Source: Plantago major (Eukaryota > Streptophyta > Magnoliopsida > Lamiales > Plantaginaceae). Taken from it: a stretch of DNA of 64,000 bases. A program made the translations under genes and the position numbers. Position 1 is the stretch's first letter. Every line of letters starts with the position of its first letter. The stretch covers positions 45,554,677 to 45,618,676 of the forward strand of contig CM048839.1 in NCBI GenBank assembly GCA_026545765.1, read 5' to 3'. The notes under the pieces were generated by a model. The model saw only the letters and a program-made list of their open reading frames with translations, did not search any database and was not told the origin of the DNA. Positions 1 to 11,235 of the stretch are shown here, piece after piece.

Positions 1-1316
1 TACTATTTTCCCCAGTTAAACTTGTGAGATATGATAATTTCAAACTCGAAAAAATATACATGCTCGAATTTATTATTTTATTCAATTATTTATTTGTTTA
101 CTTGTACATTATAGTAATCCAACATATAACATCAATAAGATTGATAGTTGGAGATCTCTTTTTTAGAGCAATAATGTATAGTGATCGTCATTTCTAATAT
201 ACTTGCAAAAGCAAACTGGAACCCTTCTATTTATCCACCTAACTTGGGAGCCACTGTATACTGGAACCCTTTTATTTTCCCACCTAACTTGGTAGCCACG
301 GTAAATGTTTGAATGCTTAATGGAGCATTGTTCTCCGCATTCCCGCCCGGTTCCAATCGTACGCCCTAGTGGCATCCACTGTAATGTAGGCCTCCGCCTA
401 TACGGTCTATAGCCGTAGCCGGCAACTGGACTCTCCATGCCTATATATAGTGAGTAAGAATGACACTTATGTTAGCCCTTGTTTAGCACAATCTAATATG
501 ACAGATAATAAGTTACTAGTTGAAATATGATAAACTAGCTAATTTGAAAGCTAATAAGGTGACTGGTCGGAAAAAGATACGAATCAACTTATCAGCTACT
601 ATTAATTACTTCATCAATTATCAACCATACGTTGTCAGTTATTCAATTCTTTTTATCAATCAGACACTAAATTTTTCAATGAAAACATATGCAAAACAAG
701 GTTATATTAGGACTATTTGCAAACAAAACATCTCAGTATCACTTGAATTAATATTCTATCACTCTGGTTCTATTTCATTTAATCATTTCAGAACAATGTA
801 AAACTATACCTTTCAAAAAAAAAAAAAAAACAATGTAAAACTATTGCAAAACGAACATATCAAGCGTATGTATGAATTACTGTGAGAGGAAATATATGAA
901 ACCTGAGGCTAAGAGGACAAAAATTAGGAAGCACATGAACGGTGTAGGAACTCCCATTCTCGTTAATTAGCTCGAAAAATTAAACACCTATTATAAGTTA
1001 AACACTGATCGATGATGAATTATGTTCTTGGTAGAGTACTTATCGGGCAGCATCATTTATATATGCAATAGCAATAGTATAATATGTTGACGTAAGAGAT
1101 AATCAGATTTCGTACAAATTAAGGTTGTTAGAGATTTGGTTGATATAGATTAACCAGGGAATAAGTAGTAAACTCTTGTTTATGTTTTTTTGCTCAATGT
1201 TTCAAAATGCCAATCCGTGTGTTCGGGTATAAACTCGAGTTGTGTTTAAGTTTTGCAAGGCATGTTTGTTTCTAAATTCCACAGTACTATGTTACTCGAG
1301 CTAAGTTACTACCAGG
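1..1316. other. Intergenic, no gene recognised
   Basis: AT-rich sequence with no supportable gene. Short open frames here (for example on the minus strand over 163–438 and plus over 520–801) have no recognisable domain. The only clear structure is the 45-bp tandem duplication listed separately. Confidence 0.5.
215..304. repeat. 45-bp tandem duplication (2 units)
   Basis: Units at 215–259 and 260–304 both begin ACTGGAACCCTT and contain CCACCTAACTTGG, differing at only a few positions. Direct head-to-tail copy. It lies inside a minus-strand open frame, where it gives a repeated GYQVRW/GSQVRW peptide, but that frame has no family match. Confidence 0.8.
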
Positions 1317-1345
1317 TTTTCTTGACTGACGTCTGATACGTGTCT

Positions 1346-1425
1346 GTTGCTCTGTGTCGCCCTCAACCGTTGCTCTGTGTTGGCCTCAACCGTTGCTCTG
1401 TGTCGCAAAAGGCGTTGCTCTAACC
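1346..1425. repeat. Subterminal tandem repeats of family X
   Basis: About three units of the word CCTCAACCGTTGCTCTGTGT, period about 27 bp, the last unit degenerate. Such subterminal arrays are typical transposase-binding regions in plant TIR elements (family knowledge). Related words in reverse complement occur at 18121–18180. Confidence 0.65.
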
Positions 1426-2450
1426 AGCATATCGGGAGATTAGTTCAGTAGTAACCGTGCCTGCCCAAAAGCAACAATAACTCACACTTAAATTGTTGAG
1501 TAAGTATACTAAGGGACCTGATTTTCCATAAGAAAAGGAAAATCCGGTTTAGTTTCATCAAACCGGAACGCGGTCAATTCGACCAGATCTGCCCGGAAAA
1601 CCAATTCACTATATAAAACCCCAAAATATACAATCCAATTCAAAAATCACGCTGTAAACACTCACTACAAGATGAGCGATTTCTTCATAAACTACTAACT
1701 GTCGTCTTCTTCAGCAAAATTCAGCTTCTAACTGCCAGAAACAACATTATTTCAAGTATGTAATGGATTTTCTCTATGTCTTCGAATATTTTTTCATGTC
1801 AAACGCATTGATTTTCGATAAAATTGTTCAGATCCAGTTACCTGTAGCAGGAAATCATATCGATTTTTCATCGCTAGAATCTTCAAATAGAGCTTTTATG
1901 TAGCTGAACACAAATCGACAACCAAATAGGTAAAAATTTGCCCTATTTAAAACTGATTTATATTGAATCGGCCTCTTAACATGCTTGATCGATGTTGTCT
2001 CTGTTTGATTTTGAAATATGAAGCTATTGTTCATGCTTGATTGTTGTTAATAATGTTTGATTTAGATTATTCATGCCGAAAATAGCTATTAATATTGTTT
2101 GATTACATTTTTTTTATATACAGTTGCTCTTCTAAGAATTTTATTTTGCGTCGGAGGTTTTTAATTCATGCTATTTATTAATAGAATTGACTACGTGGTA
2201 ATATGAGTTCAAATAATCATCCAGTATCATAACTAGGAGATTTATATGTCATCTTTTTTTACATGCAATCTATTGTGATTTTGTTGACTGATATGTACTG
2301 CAACTTGCTTGCGGTGTAATGTTGATGTGTTTGGGTATTTAATTACTCCTAGATGTTTTAAGGAGACTTTTGTTTGGCATATGTGAGATTTATTTATCTG
2401 ATTTTAGATTTTCGTATAAAAGATTTATATTTTTCCGGGAGTTAAATATC
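1424..2450 (+). mobile_element. Family-M TIR element, copy 1 (3'-truncated)
   Basis: Nearly identical over about 970 bp to 4653–5628. It contains the family hallmarks: an imperfect terminal inverted repeat core GATTTTCCATAAGAAAAGGA near 1520, a TATA box (TATATAAA at about 1610), a leader with a nine-codon open frame starting at 1672, and an intron-donor-like GTATGTAATGG near 1758. Similarity to copy 2 fades after about 2400 and no right-hand TIR is visible, so this copy is truncated. No transposase frame is present. Confidence 0.6.
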
Positions 2451-2755
2451 ACTACAAGAATGTTCGGTTTTAAATTCCACACTATGCTACTCGAGTTAAG
2501 TTACTACTCATCAACTCTTAAACTTAAAATTTCAATAATTAAATATACTACTTTATCCATCCCGAGAATAGCTTATCATTTTGTCATTTTAGGTGTCTCA
2601 GACAAAACTTCTCTTTTTTTTTTTTAGACAACCACTCACCCAACTTTAATATTAAATATACACAAATGTAAACCCACTAACATTACTTAATTCAAATTCC
2701 AAATTTAAAAATCAATTTGAGGGACCCAATAGTACTATTTTATCCAAAATTAATA

Positions 2756-3012
2756 CTCACTCTGTTCTTTTATAAGGTTTATCTTTTGGTTTTTTGTAAA
2801 TTTTAAGAAAAATGGAATAAAATATTAAGTAAGTGGTAAAAATTAAGATGGAGAATAGGAAAATTAAGTGATACTAGAATAGATAAAGTATGAAAGAGAG
2901 TGTTTAAAAAATTAATAAGTAGAGATAGTGGATTTCCAAAAAAGAAAACGTTAAACTTTAAAAAAAACTGCCGAAGTGGAAAAAAGTAAACCTTTAAAAA
3001 TAACGGAGAGAG
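2756..3012. mobile_element. Stowaway-type MITE
   Basis: Left end CTCACTCTGTTCTTTTATAA and right end (reverse complement) CTCTCTCCGTTATTTTTAAA form a typical Tc1/mariner Stowaway TIR, flanked by TA dinucleotides at 2754–2755 and 3013–3014. Length 257 bp, no coding capacity. A second Stowaway-like end (ACTCCCCCGTCCCGC) follows at about 3028, with its partner not identified. Confidence 0.75.
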
Positions 3013-3779
3013 TATAAGCTATTCTACTCCCCCGTCCCGCAGAACTTCATACATTTATCATTTTTAACCGTCTCACACCCAACAAATAATAAACAATATC
3101 AACTTTACATTCAAATTCTACATTTTTACCACTAACAGTACACTTTTTTCCATATTTTTTAATGTATTATCATAATGAGTCATATTTCACTATCAGTTGC
3201 AAAAGATCTAACAGTTTGGAATTCCACATACCATCAAATGGAGAGTCACATTTTGGCATGAGATAATTGATTTCACATAATAAGAAAATGGACCACACAA
3301 GAGTCCACAAAGCACCAATAGCATATCATGCATAAGATTGAACCAAAGGTTGGTGAATGAAATTAGTTCTCATTTCGATTCTAATAATAGTCAATAATTA
3401 AAATTTGTTACTAATTTTTTTCTTCAATCTACTAAAAGTTGTTACAATGAATCATGGTGTAACTACGGTTAGTGAACATGTTTATGAAATAGCTAGTGTT
3501 TCGGTTTGTTATTGCAGGTTTTCTACATGGGTCAGTGTCACCATTATTGTCGATCAACGATGTATCGACACGTGTGTTAGATTCCGGTATCGCCCTAAAA
3601 CCGTTCTTCCGTGCCGCCTAAACCATTCTTTCTGCCTTTCAACCGCTATTTTTTTTTTAAACTATTAACTTATTCCAAAAATTTTAATTATTAAAAGTTT
3701 AACTCTCCTTCCCCAATCCCCACCACCACCGCACCAACACCACCACCCACCATCTTCTTCACCACCACCAACACCGCAC

Positions 3780-4030
3780 ACCACCACCAAAATCACTGTC
3801 GGAGCTTCCATGGCGGAAAGCTGATCAGTTTTTTTTTTTTTTTTTCTTTTTGAGCTTCCGCCATGGAAGCTCCGGCAGTGTCCATGGCGGAAGCTCCATA
3901 TCTGGAGCTTCCACGCCATGGAAGCTTCCATGGAAGCTCCGGCAATGTCGTGGTCGGAGCTCCGGCAGTGGCGTGGCCGGAGCTCTGGCAGTCCATGGCG
4001 GAAGCTCCGGATCGGAGCTTTCGTGGCGGC
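3780..4030. repeat. GC-rich word-repeat block (CCATGGCGGAAGCTCC)
   Basis: Degenerate repeats of CCATGGCGGAAGCTCC/GGAGCTTCCGCCATGG on both strands fill this block, which is strikingly GC-rich against its AT-rich flanks and bounded by a poly-T tract at about 3831–3845. Several overlapping open frames here are by-products of the repeat. A similar but distinct block lies at 44345–44625 inside another TIR element. Confidence 0.7.
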
Positions 4031-4652
4031 TTTCAGTTAGAGCAAAAATATTTTTTTTAAAAATATATTTAAATAATTTAAAGCGACGTAGGCGGTTGGA
4101 GCAACACGTAGTGCAACACCTTGTGCGACACGAGCGACACCCCATGGCAACACTTAGTGCGAAAGGTAACAGATTATTCGATCTCCACCGTTAAAATTTT
4201 AATCTCATGGATCAAAATAGGTGACTGATGTTAGTCAGGGCGACACCTTGACTGACGGTAGAAAGCCCCTATTGAATAAACTGAATTTTGAATTATCTTT
4301 TATAGTATATTATAAAAATGTGCGCTTTAATGTTTACCACGCGAATAACATACACGTGCATATAGCATATCGCAATTTCTAGTATTTTAATAGGACTAGA
4401 CTGCAACTAACCCTTAAATTATTATGAAAACTTAATATGTGACGCTCAAAGTTTCAGCGAGTTTAAAGCGATTAAGAACATTATTCATACCAATAAGTTA
4501 AATCTTTCTTTTCACGAATCCATTTATAAAAACTTTAGAGTTGAGCATGTTTGATCTGAAGCAATTTTAATTTGGTGATCAACTAAAAAAATTCCCAGTA
4601 CGCACAGGAATGATGAAAAAAACGCAAATGACATAGGATGTTTACAAGTCAG

Positions 4653-6746
4653 CCTGCATATCAAGAGATTAGTTCAGTAGTAACCGCGCCCGCCCAAAAG
4701 CAACAATAACTCACACTTAAATTGTTGAGTAAGTATACTAAGGGACCTGATTTTCCATAATAAAAGGAAAATCCGATTTAGTTTCACCAAATCGGAACGC
4801 GGTCAGTTCGACCAGACCTGCCCGGAAAACCAATTCACTATAAAACCCCAAAATATACAATCCAATTCAGAAATCACGTAGTAAACACTCACTACAAGAT
4901 GAGCGATTTCTTCATAAACTACTAACTGTCGTCTTCTTCAGCAAAATTCATCTTCTAAATGTCAGAAACAACATTATTTCAGGTATGTAATGGATTTTCT
5001 CTATGTTTTCGAATATTTTTTCATGTCAAACGCATTGATTTTCGATAAAATTGTTCAGATCTAGTTACCTGTAGCAGGAAATCATATCGATTTTTCATCG
5101 CTAGAATCTTCAAATAGAGCTTTTATGTAGCTAAACACAGATCGGCAACCAAATAGGTAAAAATTTGCCCTATTTAAAACTGATTTATATTGAATCGGCC
5201 TCTTAACATGCTTGATCGATATTGTCTCTGTTTGATTTTGAAATATGAAGCTATTGTTCATGCTTGATTGTTGTTAATAATGTTTGATTTAGATTATTCA
5301 TGTCGAAAATAGCTATTAATACTGTTTGATTACGTTTTTTTATATACAGTTGCTCTTCTAAGACTTTTATTTTGCGTCTGGAGGTTTTTAATTCATGCTC
5401 TTTATTCATAGAATTGACTATGTGGTAATATGAGTTCAAATGATTCATCCTGTATCATAACTGGGAGATTTATATGTCATCTTTTTTGACAAGCAATATG
5501 TTGTGATTTTGTTGACTGATATGTACTGCAACTTGGTTGTGGTGTAATGTTGATGTGTTTGCGTATTTAATTACTCCTAGATGTTTTAAGGAGACTTTTG
5601 TTTGGCATCTGTGAGATTTATCTGGTATCTGGGACTTTCATGTTGCATCAAGTACTTTATGTTGCTTCTGGGAGTTAAATATGGCATATATGACTTTCAT
5701 GTGGTATTTGGGAGATTTATTTGGCATATGGGAGTTTGAAAGATGGCATATATTAGGGGTGAACAAAAAAGCTGCCCGACTGACCCGCCCGCACAAACTG
5801 TCCGCGTCTCACCCGCACCCGCCAATTTTATTTTTTTTAATTTTTTCGTGGGTTGAAAACTTTTCAACCCGCCATTGGCGGGCGGGTGCCACCTGCCCGA
5901 CCCGCCCGCCGTAAGTAATAAAAGAATAGTTCATAGTTGTAGTATGTAATGAAAACGTTTCTTGCTTTCTCCTTAGTTGCTACTTGCTGCTCACTGTAAA
6001 TAGAAACTTCAAACTAAACTAGACTCCAATGTAGCAGACCCCAATCTGTTGTGCCTATTTTATTTGGATATCCACTATTGTTGTATGATTTAATTTGGAT
6101 TTGAAACTTTGTTTATGATCATTGCTACTTGGGGATTTATAGATTCATTTTACATTTCAAATTTATGTTTTTTTTGTCTATTTTCACCCGCCTATCCGCC
6201 CGCCATTGTCATCACCTGAACCGCCGCGGGTTGGAAAAATATTCCACCCGCAGCGGGTTGAAAAAATAATCACCCGCCATAGATGGGTCGGGTTGAATTT
6301 TATAAGTATCCGCCAATATCCGCCCGCGCTCACCCCTAGCATATATGACTTTTATTATGTTGCATCTGGGACTTTCATTTGGCATTTAGCATATGTGCGA
6401 TTTATCTGATATCTGGAACTTTCATGTTGCATCTAGTACTTTATGTTGCTTCTGGGAGTTTAAATATGTCATATGGGACTTTCATGTGGTATCTAGGAGA
6501 TTTATCTGGTGTCTGTGCGTTTTTATAACTGGAGAATTTATGTTGTATCTGTGAGTTTTTATAACTGCGGGGATTAATGTTGCTTCTGTGAGTTTTTATA
6601 ACTGGGAGAATTTATGTTGTGCTGTAGGTTTTTGCATCTAGCGCGCTTGGAAAAAAAAAAAAGAAGCAGATGAAAAGTTCAATCTGACCGCTGACCGCGA
6701 GCAACTTAAAAAATCAATTTTTCCTATTCTTATCCGAGAATTTGTA
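4653..6746 (+). mobile_element. Family-M TIR element, copy 2 (complete, with nested hAT)
   Basis: The left TIR core at about 4749–4775 (GATTTTCCATAATAAAAGGA) pairs with the right end at about 6713–6740, whose reverse complement reads ATAAGAATAGGAAAAATTG. Resemblance continues inward for about 60 bp, including a shared GCGGTCAG word. The left half carries TATAAAA (4839–4845), a leader with a nine-codon open frame at 4899, and CAGGTATGTAATGG at about 4980 resembling an exon/intron border. The right half (5590–6650) is made of degenerate repeats of a word like CTGGGACTTTCATGTTGC, interrupted by a hAT element. Mutator-like identity is likely but unproven; no transposase was found. Confidence 0.65.
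5754..6338. mobile_element. Non-autonomous hAT element with 8-bp TSD
   Basis: Starts TAGGGGTGAAC and ends GCTCACCCCTA, giving the expected inverted termini, and is flanked on both sides by the exact 8-bp duplication GCATATAT (5746–5753 and 6339–6346). Length 585 bp. Subterminal regions are rich in CCCGCCCG/GGCGGGTTG words. Inserted into the word-repeat half of family-M copy 2, so it is younger than that element. No transposase frame. Confidence 0.9.
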
Positions 6747-6803
6747 TAAATTGTTTGATTAAAAATTGAAATTTTCGATGAAGAAATTATTTACATTTCA
6801 AAC

Positions 6804-7291
6804 TAAGGCTGCAAACGAGCCGAGCCGAGCTTTACATTTAAAGCTTGGCTCGGTAAGGAAAATTTGTCTAAAGCTCGAGCTCGATCGAGCTGCTTAACTT
6901 GAGCTCGAGCTCAAGCTCGAAAGAAAATATACTTATTCGAGCTCGGCTCGCAAGCTTCATTTTTTTATTTAAATTAATATTTGAAAACTCGAAAGCTTGA
7001 ATTTAACTCGGCTCGAGAGCTCGAAAACTATCAAAGTTCGAATATAACTCGACTCGAGAGTTCGAAAACTTTCAAAACTAACAAAAAATATAAATAAATA
7101 AATAATATATATACATATATATATTATTTTTAATTTTTTTTCGAGCAATTCGTCGAACTTTCGAGCCGAGATTTTCAATATTCAAACTCGACTCGAATAT
7201 GTAATAAAACTATAATTTAAGCTCGAACGAGTCGAGCTTTATTCAAACCGAGTTCGAGCAACTCGAAAAGCTCCACTCGTTTTCGTCCCTA
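6804..7291. mobile_element. AGCTCG-rich non-autonomous hAT element with 8-bp TSD
   Basis: Left end TAAGGCTGCAAACGAG and right end (reverse complement) TAGGGACGAAAACGAG form an imperfect 16-bp TIR. Exact 8-bp duplications TTTCAAAC lie at 6796–6803 and 7292–7299. The 488-bp body consists of degenerate repeats of GAGCTCGA. Its right end is only 266 bp upstream of the LIFEGUARD-like start codon, so it probably sits in that gene's promoter region. Confidence 0.9.
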
Positions 7292-7557
7292 TTTCAAACC
7301 CTCGAAAGCGAGTTTTAGAATATTCCAATACTGCGCGTTATGGGTAGACTTTTTGGTGGAGTAGAATAGTGAGAAACCGAACCTATCCGACCCGATAACC
7401 CTTTTGGAAATAATATAGAGAAAAAACAATAAATTTTATATTCCTCAACCGAACAACGAAAACCATAGATAGATATTTGTACCAGAAAACCAGATATACA
7501 AACAAAAAGTCATCTGTAGAATCGAAGATCTGAAAAATCAATCGATCGATCATCATC

Positions 7558-9534
7558 ATGCACAGCTACACCGGCGTGAGCAGCAGCGGCGGCGCAACGG
7601 AGATGAAAGGCGGAGAAATCGACCTTGAGTCGGGCGGTATGCTTTACCCTGGAATCGGCAAAGGAGAGAATCAGCTTCGTTGGGGTTTCATTCGCAAAGT
7701 CTACGGTATCCTATCCGCTCAACTCCTCATCACCACCGCCATCTCCGCCGCCACTGTTCTCTATGCTCCGATCAACGATCTTCTCCGTGGAAATTCCGGA
7801 TTGTTGCTTTTCCTCCTCTTCACCCCCTTCATCTGTGAGTCACCCTTTTTCCATTTCCGATCTGCCTTTTTTCTTCTTATCGCCTCACGATTATTGCTTG
7901 CGTTTCTTACTTTCGCTCGATTTTACGGTTATTTGTTATGATCTGCCTTCTAATGCTTGGTGTGTCGATTGTTGTTGCAGTTTTGGTTATTGACAATAAT
8001 TTTGATCTGGTATTTCGTAGTATACTACTTTGGTGGAATTGAAATAACTGTGATTCAAAAACCAGTCTAGTGTTCAAAGTTGAACAACAGATCATGTAAA
8101 TGCTCTGGCTCGTCTATGCGCTTTTGGAGAATTAAGTGGAATTTAATTTAGGCACTGGAGTAAATTTTAATGACTCGCGCTTTAAGATTGCATGACAGTT
8201 TAACCGAGATGTAAACTGAAAATAGAGGTAGATGGTGCTTCGAGCGAGCCACTATTGTTGCATTCGCCACTCCAACGACGAGCAAAAAGTGAGAGAAGAT
8301 GAATGATAGTGTATCTTTAGAAAAATGGAAGTAGAGATTGGAGAGTACTTACAGTCATTGGAGCGAATAGATGTAGATGGAGCATATTAGAAATTTAGAG
8401 CAGGCAAGAGAATACCACGAACACTAAGGATTCATCAAATATTGGCAGCTGGTTTCCAGTTCTCTTGAATTTTGAATCATTTGAACATAAATCCTATTTT
8501 TATATGCTTTTGTATCTTTTCTTTGGCGTTTGTGCTCTTGGTTGGGATACACAGCAAATGAAACCACGAGCCATACTTTCATCGTCTTGTTATTCTGTTA
8601 GGAGGTTGAACTAAACATATGTTAATTGTTAGTATGTCCTCAAGTTTTTCTAATGTGTAATTGTTTAGTTTTGGCACAGCAGGCATGTTTTTGTAGTTAG
8701 CTTTTAACAACAATGAGTGTTGGTTCATGTGGAAAGTAGGTGAAGAAATAGATGAAGCTTGAGTTTCTTCTCGATGAATTGTCAGGCCTTGTTTTTACTA
8801 CTTTGTTTTATTATTCATCATTTTTCATGTCTAACTGGTGACTCTTAATCTTGAACAGTGCTTTGGCCATTACATGTATATCAGCACAAGCATCCACTCA
8901 ACTTCATTTTCCTTGGGCTTTTCACTGCTTCCATTAGTCTCACCGTTGGTGTGAGCTGTGCCAATACTGAAGGTTTGTTGTAGCATTGTGCATTATTTAA
9001 CTCAAAGTCCCAAACTCAAGTGTGGATATTTTCTTACTGTGCACTTTCCTTGTCAATCCTTCAACTCTCATCCTCAGGTGCAATTGTCCTTGAAGCCTTA
9101 ATCTTGACATCAGCTGTCGTAACTGCTCTGACTGGATACACTTTCTGGGCTGCTAAGAAGGGGAAGGACTTCAGTTATCTAGGACCAATCTTGTTTACTA
9201 GCCTTTTTGTATTGGTTTTGACTGGATTCCTCCAGGTATCTCCTCTCTTTCCACTCCTTTCATTCGTCTCTTATCACCCTGTGATTATATTGATTTTGGA
9301 TAACAAACCTTTATTATATTGATGATGCAGGTGTTCTTCCCTCTGGGATCCACTGCTAATGCAGTCTACGGGGCTATAGGTGCTATAATCTTCTCAGGAT
9401 ACATAGTGTATGATACGGATAACCTCATCAAGCGCTTCACATATGATGAGTACATCTGGGCATCCGTCACACTTTACCTGGATGTTCTCAACCTGTTCCT
9501 CACTATTCTCAGGATGCTGAAACAGGACAACTGA
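7558..9534 (+). CDS. LIFEGUARD/Bax-inhibitor-1-like (TMBIM) membrane protein
   Basis: Four exons: 7558–7834, 8859–8972, 9078–9235 and 9331–9534. All introns are GT–AG and phase is kept, giving 250 aa. The start ATG at 7558 follows a long leader and precedes a soluble acidic N-terminus. Residues about 39–250 match the plant LIFEGUARD family: QLRWGFIRKVY before the first membrane segment, LWPLHVYQHKHPLN in the second loop, TGYTFWAAKKGKDFSYLGP, and the C-terminal YDTDNLIKRF and YLDVLNLFLTILR segments with the family's conserved aspartates. Six to seven hydrophobic segments are predicted. Family members sit in ER, Golgi or vacuolar membranes, act in calcium leak, and suppress stress-induced cell death (family knowledge). 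Length is normal for the family. Which Arabidopsis LFG is the ortholog is not decided. Confidence 0.95.
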
Positions 9535-10786
9535 GCCTGCTCAACCTGGTTCCTTATAGTTATGTTTTGTTTTAAGCAACACTATGGTGATTACTTTAAA
9601 TTCTGTAAGTACCCCCTGGAGATTGTACATTGCTTACCCCTGAGAATGTGTGAAGAAGTTCTGTGAACACGTTTGAATTAACTACATAAATTTGAGATTT
9701 TGAGTTGTGTTGACTGTTCACAACTAGCTTATTATGGTGGTTAATAATATGTACATTCTCGTATTCCGATGACATATTTATAGCATTTTTCGCCCAAATT
9801 AATACAAATAAGTTATCTAGAGAATTTGTGTTAATACAATAGCATTTTCTGTTCTGAAGTTGCCTTTAAGTAATTGCTATTATCCTCTGTTTAGTAATTA
9901 CTAACTCATTAGGTTTTGAAATGTTTGGAAAAACATGAAATGCTTTAAAATTTCTGAATCTATATACATTTTTTTCGGCTGAAGTATTATTTGAACCTTA
10001 ATCAATAAAATACCATCGATAAGTTGTAGTATTAAAATGCATTGAAATGTTAAAACATCTTCAAAAAATAGGAGGGTTTTTTTTTGGTCATAAAATATAG
10101 AGATGTTTCATTTTGTATATGAAATGCATTTGTTATGGCTTTGAGATATTAATCATACTTCAATAAGGATACTAATGACAAATCATTGCTAATTAATATA
10201 GATCTATCCACTTTTTTGTGCATGGTCAAATATCTAGTACTCCTACTTAGTATATAATTGGGTTTAACTGGAATAATTTAGGGCTTGGGATCAGGGAAAA
10301 TTCTACCCGGTGTCATTTTCTTTCATCAGAAGATGGGGGTGATGGGGTCCAATGACACAGGATAAGATATGTTATATACTTTACTCCCTTCCTCTGCCGT
10401 AGACCAAATGTTTCATTTAGACTTTTTGCAGTCAACATTTTTCAACTTTGACTACGATTTAATCTTAAACCGTCAATATAAAACGTTAAATAAATTATAT
10501 AATTAGATTTTTGGGGAGATTTTGAAAGCAGAACATCAAAATGTTCGGACAATATCACACGGTAAATGATTCGGGCTCGATGTCAACGTAGAACATTTTA
10601 AAAGGAAGTGGATTATGATAGTACAAATTCTAGAATAATGATATTGCAAATTCCACACCAGATTTATCTTTGTGCAGCACTAGTTTAGCACTAACTTACC
10701 TGACCCATTTCTTTTTTTTTTAATTAAGTTTATTTCGTGAATAGCTAGTAGCTCACAAACTATTTCGTTTATTATGCTAAACTAGT
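9535..10786. other. 3' region of the LIFEGUARD-like gene and intergenic
   Basis: The first 100–250 bp after the stop codon are probably 3' UTR, but no canonical AATAAA was identified. The rest is AT-rich and gene-free. A Stowaway-like end (ACTCCCTTCCTCTGCCGTA) occurs near 10382, without a secure partner. Confidence 0.4.
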
Positions 10787-11235
10787 TAGGGAGCGGTCGT
10801 GACCCCACAACTCGCTAGGTTGCTCCACGACCTCACGAGTTACATTTTCGGGGCTGGGCCCCAGCGGGCCCAGTCCCATTTTTAATTTGTTTTTATTTTT
10901 TTCTAATTTTGAATGTAAAAAAATATAAAAATTATACCACCGACCATATTTTTTCAAGATCTAAATAAAGACCAGTGAATACATATTTTCTCACACCTCA
11001 CAATTTATCTTTTTTATTAGTGATTTATGTTGTTCGGTTTTTTTGCTCGATTTAATAAAAAACACAATTTTCAACTCCAAATCTTCTATATGTACATTTG
11101 AATATTCTTACTAATATAACTATTATAAGTAATAAAAAAATTCTCACGACCACTTTCACAGTGGCAGTTTTTGGTCGTGGTAGAAGTCGCTAGGCGACAC
11201 GACCAAAAATTGGTCGTGCACATTGAGTGGTCTAA
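10787..11235. mobile_element. Possible small TIR element
   Basis: Left part has GGTCGTGACC…CTCGCTAGGTTGC…CACGACC. Right part has CACGACC…GTCGCTAGGCGACACGACC. The same words (CGACC, CGCTAGG) recur in inverted arrangement at the two ends of about 450 bp of AT-rich sequence. No target duplication was found, so this is only a candidate. Confidence 0.35.

Larger units (their letters stand above)
1317..4272 (+). mobile_element. Non-autonomous TIR transposon, family X copy 1 (nested)
   Basis: The left part (about 1317–1430) contains a CTTGACTGAC-type end followed by about three tandem subterminal units of roughly 27 bp with the word CAACCGTTGCTCTGTGT. The right part (about 4080–4272) ends with CCTTGACTGACGGTAGAAAG preceded by subterminal GCGACA/GCAACA words. 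The same two ends occur in opposite orientation at 18239 and 16351 (copy 2), which is what defines the element. The interior has been filled by other insertions: a truncated family-M element, a Stowaway MITE and a word-repeat block. Exact termini and target duplication were not resolved. Class (CACTA, hAT or Mutator) is not clear. Confidence 0.5.

Noticed and set aside
163-438. Minus-strand 91-codon open frame with a repeated GYQVRW-type peptide
   Set aside because: The repeat comes from the 45-bp DNA duplication; a TATATATAG lies immediately next to the ATG, there is no domain and no codon-use signal.
3850-4194. Several overlapping frames of 65–114 codons on both strands
   Set aside because: All arise from the GC-rich CCATGGCGGAAGCTCC word repeats; similar frames on both strands show low complexity, not coding.
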